Shown: piece after piece, positions 1 through 6,017 of the stretch
Numbering within the stretch: position 1 is the first letter of the stretch
Layout: each line of letters opens with the position of its first letter
NCBI GenBank assembly: GCA_027859055.1
Contig: JAQIBO010000487.1
Coordinates: 1-11,533, forward strand
DNA length: 11,533 bases
From: Spirochaeta sp.
GTDB taxonomy: Bacteria > Spirochaetota > Spirochaetia > DSM-27196 > Alkalispirochaetaceae
Reading direction: 5' to 3'
Notes under the pieces: generated by a model
Databases searched by the model: none
The model's input: the letters and a program-made list of their open reading frames with translations, nothing else
What the model was told of the DNA's origin: nothing
Position numbers and translations under genes: made by a program

Positions 1-1698
1 GTCGTCCAGCTCGATTTCATCGATATCGGCAACTTCCTCGATATCGGGAATGTCGTCGTCGACAGTCGTATCCGCGCCCATTTCCGTGCCGGCGATATCC
101 TGCTCTACCGCGGAGGCGAACGCATCAAAATCCTCATCATCGTCGGTAATTTCTTCGAGGGCATCGAGATCGATTTCGATCTCATCAGGCTCGGTTGATT
201 CCTCGTCCGAGGACTCATCACTCAACGATTCTATGTCCGACAGTTCCTGGTCGATATCCATGTCGGCAAGCTCGCTTACCGCCGGGTCGTCATCGTCACC
301 GTAGTCGTCCGTCTCGTCCACCGGCTCCATTTCAATCTCGGAAACCGGTTCCAGCGGCTCTTCGGAGGTGTCGTCGGATTTCTTCGCGTGGTCTTCAGTG
401 CTATCCACGAGATAATCGTCGTCGAGCTCCGCCGCTTCGCCCGCCTGCTCGGTGAATTCGGCGGTGTTGAGAATGTTGTCGAGTTCATCACCGGTCAGCG
501 CGATCGTTTCGTCTTCGTCCTCTTCGAAAAAACCGGACGGGCGGGTGTCGTCCTCGTCTGATTCCAACGGTTCCCCGAACGGTTCTTCCTCATCCGAAGC
601 GCCCAATCCTTCCAAATCCGGGAGGACCGGCATATCCGGGGTGTCTTCGGCGGTTGCTGAGGGCGCTTCCGACGACTCATCAGACGCCGGATGTACCGGT
701 TGCGCGGCTGCACCGGCCCGCAGCGCCTGCTTCAGCTCAGCGAGTTCACGTTTGATATCTGTCAGCTCGGTTTGAATCCGGTCAAAAGCCTCACGTTCCT
801 GCGTGTCCATTGCCTTTGGTATAGCACTTTCATCACCGTTTTGCAAATCGTCTTCCGCGGTGAGAAACTCCTCCTCATCCGGAGTGATCTGATTGGCCGG
901 CGTCTGCGGGACAATCTCGATACCCTGGTCTTCGGGGGTGAAATCGTGTTCATTCTCGGTTGTCAGTTCCGGGAGATCCTCGCTGTCACTGTCGTCGGAC
1001 CCGAAATCCTCCATATCTATGTCTTCCAGTTCGTCATCGGACCCGGGCATGGTCGAGTCAAAAATTCCCTCGGCGTCATCGGAGGTTGCATCGGCGGTCT
1101 CAGGTGATTCGATTTCGAGTTCTTCGAAGTCGTCGTCGAGGCGGTCGCTCAACTCTTCCAGGTCAAAATCATCCTCTTCGGAGAGCTCTTCCGGTTCTGA
1201 AAGATCGTCAGGGAGGGATAGCTCATCTTCTTCGTCGGCCAATGTCGGGACCGCCGGTTCTTCACCGCTTTCCGGGAGTGACAGCTCGTCGGATTCGTCA
1301 AATTCATCCGGAAGCGAGAGCTCGTCCAGCTCCGAAAGGTCGCCTGCATCAAACTCGCCGGCGTCATGTGAGGAGTCGGTTACCGTCTCGTCTTCATCGA
1401 GAACGGAAAACGGGTCTGTCTCACCCTCCGGTTCTTCGAGATCGAGGTCGTCGAGGGACACGAGGTCATCATCGTCGGAATCGGTGTCGTCCAGGTCCAG
1501 ATCTTCTATATCGGGTATATCGAGCACATCATCCTGATCGGACGGAGAACTCAGGTCACCGGGTACGTCGCCGGCCGGCAGATCGGCGAAGGCAAAATCG
1601 TCGTCGGCGTCCACAACCTCCTCGGGGCCCGCTTTTACCCAGACACCGTATCGCTCGAGATCTTCTTCTCGGTATTCGTTTTGCTTCTGTTCATCCAT
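1..1698 (-). CDS. Asp/Glu-rich low-complexity protein, C-terminus outside window
   Basis: The frame is open with no stop from 1764 down to base 1, giving 566 residues; the C-terminus is cut off. Roughly two residues in five are Asp or Glu, and most of the rest are Ser, Leu, Pro and Thr. There is no signal peptide or membrane segment, so it is probably cytoplasmic and largely disordered. Less disordered islands stand out: an N-terminal block with YGVWVKAGPEEV (residues 17-28), three copies of DELSLP (125-130, 137-142, 158-163), a basic/acidic heptad stretch likely to be a short coiled coil (about 297-328), and TIALTGDELDNILNTAEF (about 398-415). I chose ATG 1698 because GGGGGA lies 7 bases upstream; in-frame ATG 1728 has no such site. 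Acidic proteins with a similar N-terminus occur in spirochaetes as far as I recall, but I know no function. A scaffold or a polyvalent binding partner is only a guess. Confidence 0.8.
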   Translation of the reverse strand, partial: MDEQKQNEYREEDLERYGVWVKAGPEEVVDADDDFAFADLPAGDVPGDLSSPSDQDDVLDIPDIEDLDLDDTDSDDDDLVSLDDLDLEEPEGETDPFSVLDEDETVTDSSHDAGEFDAGDLSELDELSLPDEFDESDELSLPESGEEPAVPTLADEEDELSLPDDLSEPEELSEEDDFDLEELSDRLDDDFEELEIESPETADATSDDAEGIFDSTMPGSDDELEDIDMEDFGSDDSDSEDLPELTTENEHDFTPEDQGIEIVPQTPANQITPDEEEFLTAEDDLQNGDESAIPKAMDTQEREAFDRIQTELTDIKRELAELKQALRAGAAAQPVHPASDESSEAPSATAEDTPDMPVLPDLEGLGASDEEEPFGEPLESDEDDTRPSGFFEEDEDETIALTGDELDNILNTAEFTEQAGEAAELDDDYLVDSTEDHAKKSDDTSEEPLEPVSEIEMEPVDETDDYGDDDDPAVSELADMDIDQELSDIESLSDESSDEESTEPDEIEIDLDALEEITDDDEDFDAFASAVEQDIAGTEMGADTTVDDDIPDIEEVADIDEIELDD

Positions 1699-1705
1699 CT
1701 GTTCA

Positions 1706-1711
1706 TCCCCC
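1706..1711 (-). promoter_or_regulatory. Shine-Dalgarno site fixing the start of the acidic protein
   Basis: On the minus strand GGGGGA ends 7 bases before ATG 1698. The alternative in-frame ATG at 1728 is preceded by GATTGTAACGGTA with no purine-rich site, so the shorter form is favoured. Confidence 0.5.
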
Positions 1712-1728
1712 GGCCGGAGTTGTGTCAT

Positions 1729-1860
1729 TACCGTTACAATCGTCGGACGTATTCTGTCTATAGTTTAACCCGAACCGCCGGATAGATGGTACCGGTATTT
1801 TTTGTGTCAGTTACATTGCACAACCGCTCAAGCGCGATCGATTGGAGGCCGTATACAGTA
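1729..1860. promoter_or_regulatory. Divergent intergenic region between acidic-protein and FtsB-like genes
   Basis: This is the only non-coding gap over 100 bases. Promoters for both flanking genes must lie here, or within the first codons, if they are not read from further away. It is more AT-rich than its surroundings (a T-run near 1798-1804, and TTTAACC with TCTATAG near 1756-1769). I could not find a convincing -35/-10 pair with normal spacing on either strand. No clear hairpin or operator is visible. Confidence 0.35.
1844..1848 (+). promoter_or_regulatory. Shine-Dalgarno site of FtsB-like gene
   Basis: GGAGG lies 12 bases before ATG 1861 (15 before ATG 1864). The spacing is long, but this is the only purine-rich site near. 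It supports a start here rather than at the upstream in-frame ATG 1786, whose extra 25 codons do not look like this family. Confidence 0.45.
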
Positions 1861-2361
1861 ATGATGAAGGCTTCGTCTGTGCTGAGCATCACACTCCTGG
1901 GTCTTGCCACGTATCTGCTCCTGGAACTCGTTTTCGGAAGTTACGGTTTTCTTGCGCTGAATGCGATGAACGAGTACGCGGACGAAGCGGACGCTGAACT
2001 CGACACACTTCGCGCGCGAACGGCGGAACTGCGACTTCATGTCGAGTTATTGCAGACAGATCGTGAAACGATTCGACTCGAAGCACGCGATATCGGATTC
2101 ATACGTCCCGAGGAAACGGTTGTCCGCCTCGAGGGGCATGAGCCACGGCCACGCCATCGCTATATGCCCGGTACAACACCACCGCCCATACCGGTAACCC
2201 GGGACAACCGGCCGTTGTTTCGGGCGCTTTCACTCGCGGTAGCGCTCGTCGCCGCGTTGGTCGGAACGCTCCGCAATACCGCCCGGATTTCAACCGCGGG
2301 GCAAAACCGCCGGAAAGACGAATGGGACGTGGAAGTGGATGGAGAACCCTCACACGGGTAG
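1861..2361 (+). CDS. FtsB/DivIC-like septum formation initiator protein
   Basis: This is a 166-residue membrane protein. Residues 6-27 form a hydrophobic segment (VLSITLLGLATYLLLELVF) after a short Lys-containing N-terminus. A charged heptad region follows (about 35-73), then ARDIGFIRPEETVVRL (75-90). A single membrane pass, a coiled coil and an A-R-x-I-G-[FY] plus P-x-E motif are the hallmarks of FtsB/DivIC, which joins FtsL and FtsQ (DivIB) in the divisome and helps activate septal wall synthesis. The usual length is about 90-120 residues. Here a Pro/Arg-rich linker (93-118) leads to a second hydrophobic stretch (LSLAVALVAALVGTL, about 123-137) and an acidic tail, so the C-terminus may return to the cytoplasm. 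The gene stands alone on its strand, divergent from the acidic protein. The family call is fairly sure; FtsB versus DivIC is not resolvable. Confidence 0.75.
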   Translation: MMKASSVLSITLLGLATYLLLELVFGSYGFLALNAMNEYADEADAELDTLRARTAELRLHVELLQTDRETIRLEARDIGFIRPEETVVRLEGHEPRPRHRYMPGTTPPPIPVTRDNRPLFRALSLAVALVAALVGTLRNTARISTAGQNRRKDEWDVEVDGEPSHG

Positions 2362-2382
2362 CCACGCTCACGACGGACCGCG

Positions 2383-3648
2383 TCAGCGCTCTGCCAGTTG
2401 CCGGCACTCCAAATAGTAACGCTTGTCCCGCGCCTCCCCAAGAGAAAACGCCTTCCGCGGCAGGGTGCCTTTCTCCGCAACGGTCGCAAACAGGCTGCTT
2501 CGATCCAGCTCCGGAAGAATGACTGCAACCGCCCCCCGACCCTCCGCCACGGAGATCACCTCAGTAAGGCCGTGTACGTAATCCACGTGATCGGGACGCG
2601 CCTGCGTAATCGCGTCATCGGCGACCGCCACCGCCAGTGTCGCGTCCCCGGGCAGACTGAATATCCCCGCCTGCACCGGGCCGATCAGAGCGATCTCGTT
2701 GGCCGAGAGCGTCTCGCGATTGAGATGGTCGATCAAATCAGACCGCCGAAATCCGTGAAACCGGGCATCGCTGTTGTGAAGGAAGCTGTCGAGAACTGCG
2801 GTTTCGTCGCCCTCGACCAGGCGGTGGATCGGATGAAAGGGGAGTCCTTCGTCGTAGACGTTCACCAGCTCCACCAGACAATACCGGAACGGATCATCCG
2901 GGGCGGCCCCGACAGCCTTTTTTTTGGTCCACACCGTTTTGGCGGCGGCCAGACTGTGGTTGCCGTCGCCGGTTGCCAGGAGATACCCGTAATCGGCGTA
3001 CGTAGGCAGCGCGGCGAGACGGGCGGTCAGGTCGTCGGCGACCGGCGAGTCTTCCGGAATTGCATATCCCTCTACAGAACCTCCGCCGAGCATGAGCGGT
3101 GTGTCGTACAGGCGCCGGAGAGAGCTTCGTTCCGCCTCGAGTCGCGCGCTGATCGTATCGTCCCGATCGTCGTAGAGGACCAGTACGTGGGGAGACTCGA
3201 TCGGTGCACTTTCCCGAATCGCCGCCCGCGGAGGCAGTCGTTCGGGGATCGTTTCTTCGCTTGCCCGTATGACCGACTGCTGCGTTGGGTCAAAGTCATA
3301 CGCCTCAAGATCCACCGCAACCACTACGCCGCGGCGCACCGTTCCGTCCTGGAGGTGTCGGCGGACAAACACCGCCGTCTTCGGTTCAACACGAAAGATC
3401 CCGTCATCGAGATACCGACGCATTTCCGTGCGCACCGCTGTTTCCCGTCGTTGCTGATCAGGTTTCTCCAGGTAAATTTCAGGCAGAATGAGTCGGAGTG
3501 TTGAGGGGCGGGAGCCAACCAGTTCCTCAACCTGACGCCAGTACGTCTCATCTGCGGTGAACTGGTCGCAGGCGATCACCGGCCACGTGTCCATCGGTAC
3601 CGAGTCCGCCGGCAAGAGAATATCCGGAAAGAGTATTGGCACGTTCAT
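2383..3648 (-). CDS. DUF1015 family protein
   Basis: This 421-residue protein is full length for the DUF1015 (PF06245) family. Family landmarks are CDQFTADETYW (27-37), TGDGNHSLAAAK (226-237), ELVNVYDEGLPFHPIHRL (260-277), DYVHG (356-360) and LPRKAFSLGEARDKRYYLE (396-414). The biochemical role is not established to my knowledge. In some bacteria members sit beside serine-biosynthesis genes, but nothing here supports that. There is no signal peptide, so it should be cytoplasmic. It is the last gene of the lon cluster, starting 49 bases after the U32 stop. Its stop lies 21 bases from that of the convergent FtsB-like gene, leaving no room for an obvious terminator. The start at 3648 lacks a good ribosome site (GGGAAGG is about 15 bases upstream), but MNVPILFPDILLP fits the family N-terminus. 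Confidence 0.88.
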   Translation of the reverse strand: MNVPILFPDILLPADSVPMDTWPVIACDQFTADETYWRQVEELVGSRPSTLRLILPEIYLEKPDQQRRETAVRTEMRRYLDDGIFRVEPKTAVFVRRHLQDGTVRRGVVVAVDLEAYDFDPTQQSVIRASEETIPERLPPRAAIRESAPIESPHVLVLYDDRDDTISARLEAERSSLRRLYDTPLMLGGGSVEGYAIPEDSPVADDLTARLAALPTYADYGYLLATGDGNHSLAAAKTVWTKKKAVGAAPDDPFRYCLVELVNVYDEGLPFHPIHRLVEGDETAVLDSFLHNSDARFHGFRRSDLIDHLNRETLSANEIALIGPVQAGIFSLPGDATLAVAVADDAITQARPDHVDYVHGLTEVISVAEGRGAVAVILPELDRSSLFATVAEKGTLPRKAFSLGEARDKRYYLECRQLAER

Positions 3649-3697
3649 ACGGATACCGTAGTACCTTCCCGGACGGAGCGCAAGCGCCGGGGGGAAC

Positions 3698-5041
3698 TCA
3701 CCCTGGGGAGCTCAGCAGGATCGCGTCGGTGAACAGATCGTTTCCCTCGCTATCGTCATTCCGAGGCATCTCCGCCGGGCCGGTTCCAAGCCGGATGAAG
3801 CCGGGGTGGCCCTGGATAATTCGGGGGACCGGGGCGCCATCGTCGTCGAAAAGCTCCGGTCGCGGAATTCCCCGGACCACGCCATCGGGGGTCAGGATAC
3901 TCAGCGGTTGTTCCCGGTGGATCGCGTTCTTCGTTTCCACCCGGTACACGGCGCCGTCGGACGCTCCACCGGAGACGCGCTCCCGGACGATCCCCATGAG
4001 GCGGAACTGCGTCGGTCCCGATCGTTCCGCAGGAACGTGAACCGATTCGTCGCCGACGGCAAATCCTGCGGTGTACGGCCGGTGTGAGAGAGCATCCAGA
4101 AGGGAACGCCAGCGTTCGGTCACCGCGGCGGCGAGGGGGCGGTCCGCCGGTTTGTCGGCGCGGTCCCGTGCCTGCGTGGTTTCGCGCGCCGCGGCGGCAT
4201 CAACGGCGTGACGATACGCCCCGGTTGTGATTGCGGTGTACAGGGCGCTTTTCATGCGCCCTTCGATCTTCAGGGAGGTGACCCCGGCGTCGCGGAGCCG
4301 GCCGATGTGGTCGTACAGCATCAGATCCCGCGATGAAAGGATCGTTGAAAAGCGCCCGTCCTCTTCGATCGGCCAGTACTCGCCGGGGCGCTGTTCTTCC
4401 ACCACGGCGTAGTTCCACCGGCACGAGTGTGCACAGTCACCACGGTTGGCGGAGCGGCCGGTCATGGCGGCGGAGAGAAAGCAGCGTCCCGAGTAGGACA
4501 TGCACATCGCCCCGTGGGCAAATACCTCAATCTCCATCTCCGGGACCGCCGCTTTGATCGCAGCGATTTCCGATAAAGAGAGCTCCCGGGCGGCGACGAT
4601 CCGGGAAAACCCGAGCTGCCGATATACCCGGGCGGCGCCGCTGTTGGTGCAGTTTGCCTGGGTGGAAAGGTGCAGTTTCATCTCCGGCAGGGCGTGCCGG
4701 ATCGGTTCCACCAGACCGATATCCGCAACGATCAGCGCGTCGATCGGAAGCTCCCGAATCGCCGTCAGCACCGGCTTCACGTCCCGGAGATCGTGTTCGT
4801 GGGCAAACAGATTGAGCGTCGCGTACAGCCGACGTGGACGCCCCGCGGTCGCTTTGAGGCGTCGGAGCTCAGTGCGGGTATCCTCCAGCAGTTTGTCATC
4901 GGTGAGCAGGCGTTCCGGAGCGATCGTATCCGCGGAGCTGCGCAGCGAAAAACCGCCGATGCCGATATAGGCGGCATCAGCACCGTAGCGGTATGCGATT
5001 CTGAGCTTTTCAAGGCTGCCGGCCGGTGATAGCAGTTCCAT
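3698..5041 (-). CDS. Peptidase U32 family protein, TrhP (YegQ)-like
   Basis: This 447-residue protein begins MELLSPAGSLEKL, the usual start of U32 proteins. The family was named for a collagenase, but its characterised bacterial members TrhP and RlhA hydroxylate tRNA (5-hydroxyuridine at U34) or 23S rRNA, and UbiU/UbiV act in oxygen-independent ubiquinone synthesis. The core signature EVFAHGAMCMSYSGRC (172-187) runs into a Gly/Asp-Cys stretch, giving four cysteines C180, C187, C203 and C207 (spacing X6, X15, X3) expected to hold an iron-sulfur cluster. SLKIEGRMKSALY (257-269) is another conserved block. Length and order match TrhP better than the longer RlhA. I chose ATG 5041 over the in-frame 5104: GGTGGG (5049-5054) lies 7 bases upstream, and the extra 21 codons would overlap the carboxypeptidase gene. 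TrhP identity is inference. Confidence 0.85.
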   Translation of the reverse strand: MELLSPAGSLEKLRIAYRYGADAAYIGIGGFSLRSSADTIAPERLLTDDKLLEDTRTELRRLKATAGRPRRLYATLNLFAHEHDLRDVKPVLTAIRELPIDALIVADIGLVEPIRHALPEMKLHLSTQANCTNSGAARVYRQLGFSRIVAARELSLSEIAAIKAAVPEMEIEVFAHGAMCMSYSGRCFLSAAMTGRSANRGDCAHSCRWNYAVVEEQRPGEYWPIEEDGRFSTILSSRDLMLYDHIGRLRDAGVTSLKIEGRMKSALYTAITTGAYRHAVDAAAARETTQARDRADKPADRPLAAAVTERWRSLLDALSHRPYTAGFAVGDESVHVPAERSGPTQFRLMGIVRERVSGGASDGAVYRVETKNAIHREQPLSILTPDGVVRGIPRPELFDDDGAPVPRIIQGHPGFIRLGTGPAEMPRNDDSEGNDLFTDAILLSSPG

Positions 5042-5060
5042 CCCGTTGCCCACCAATCTG

Positions 5061-6017
5061 TTAACCTGTGTACGCGTGTCGTAACGCTGCGCCGTGTTCG
5101 GCAAGAAACTCCAGCATCACCTGCTGAAGTCCGCCGAAAAATTCCCGCTCCAGCGCGGTGGCTGCGGGGGTGATCCAGCGAAAATGCCACGGTTCGCAGG
5201 CGTACCCGGTGAGCGATTCATAGCCGGCGGGGTAGGAGAGGGAAAAACCGAAGCGCCACGCGTTTTCAGCGAGCCAGATTCCCGCCGGGTGTTCGGCGAA
5301 GGCAACGGTCACCGACCCGAAATCGAGGGTGGTGCCCAGCTGGTGCTGGCTGCTGCCGGGGCGGGCGCTGACGCGCTCCGCTTCTTCACGGCCCAGTTGC
5401 TCAACCCAGTATCCGAAGAGCCACTCCTGGTACGCGTAGCTCCGGTACGAGCTGGAGATGTCGAGGGTGATACCCTCCGCCGCTGCAGCGTCGACCATCG
5501 CCAGCAGGTCCGGCATCAGTGCCGCACGCAACGAGAGATCATCTTTGTTCAAGGTCAACCGATCCGCGTACGTCGTCAATGGGACCAGGTCGTCCGGTTC
5601 GTAGTCCGCGGGAAGGAGGTGGGTTTTGTCGACAAGGGGCAGCAGATCCGGAGCGGTCTCCAGCACCGGCGCCAGCGTGTCCAGAAACCGTTCCGGTGCA
5701 TTGCGGATCGCCGCGGCGGGCTCAGCGGGAAGCCCCGCAGAGATCGCTTCAAGATCTCCTTGAGTCAGAGAAAACGCGGGGTGGAGGGGCGCTTCGGCGC
5801 TCGTCTCCGCCGTAATCTCCGTATCCGTGGCGTCTGCGGCGGTGCGCCCGCCATCACCGGGCGTACAGCCGGTCACGCCGCCAGCGACACCGGCGGTCAC
5901 GCTCAGGACCACGGTGACGACGCCGGCGGTGTGGGCGTGCCGCCGAAAGCGCCCGCGCGTCGCCGACCCACTGCGCTTATGCCCCGTTGGATCGGGATTC
6001 GCCAAAGACGGTGTCAA
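5061..6017 (-). CDS. VanY-family D-alanyl-D-alanine carboxypeptidase, putative lipoprotein
   Basis: This 318-residue protein has the zinc D,D-carboxypeptidase fold (PF02557) in its C-terminal half. It carries SSYRSYAYQ (188-196), SQHQLGTTLDFG (223-234) with zinc ligands H225 and D232, and EPWHFRW (275-281) with catalytic E275 and ligand H278. Such enzymes remove the terminal D-Ala of peptidoglycan stem peptides. The N-terminus is basic (RGRFRRHAH), then hydrophobic (AGVVTVVLSVTAGVAGG), ending in a lipobox-like VTGC with Cys51. It is therefore probably a lipoprotein on the outer side of the cytoplasmic membrane, tethered by an Ala/Thr/Asp-rich linker. The start is TTG 6017, with GGTGGAG 7 bases upstream; ATG 6098 or 6083 would overlap lon far more. 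No in-frame ATG exists closer to the signal. The gene overlaps lon by 41 bases and ends 19 bases before the U32 start. Confidence 0.85.
   Translation of the reverse strand: MTPSLANPDPTGHKRSGSATRGRFRRHAHTAGVVTVVLSVTAGVAGGVTGCTPGDGGRTAADATDTEITAETSAEAPLHPAFSLTQGDLEAISAGLPAEPAAAIRNAPERFLDTLAPVLETAPDLLPLVDKTHLLPADYEPDDLVPLTTYADRLTLNKDDLSLRAALMPDLLAMVDAAAAEGITLDISSSYRSYAYQEWLFGYWVEQLGREEAERVSARPGSSQHQLGTTLDFGSVTVAFAEHPAGIWLAENAWRFGFSLSYPAGYESLTGYACEPWHFRWITPAATALEREFFGGLQQVMLEFLAEHGAALRHAYTG

Noticed and set aside
893..1537. Plus-strand Ser-rich reading frame (214 residues) and others at 50-775 and 960-1763
   Set aside because: They are the antisense of the acidic protein: GAT/GAC/GAA/GAG codons read backwards give Ser/Arg-rich frames. 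No ribosome sites, no family match.
2362..2382. Bidirectional terminator between the convergent FtsB-like and DUF1015 genes
   Set aside because: Only 21 bases, with no inverted repeat plus T-run that I could find.
2918..2925. Run of eight A on the coding strand in DUF1015 (A-AAA-AAG slippery pattern)
   Set aside because: The frame continues intact through family motifs on both sides, with no stem-loop or upstream ribosome site seen; programmed frameshifting is not supported.
2398..3504. Plus-strand frame of 368 residues opposite the DUF1015 gene
   Set aside because: The minus-strand frame carries all family motifs; this is a shadow in GC-rich DNA with Arg/Val-rich composition.
5042..5104. 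Longer U32 start at 5104
   Set aside because: It would overlap the carboxypeptidase end; MELLSPAGS at 5041 is the usual family start and has GGTGGG upstream.
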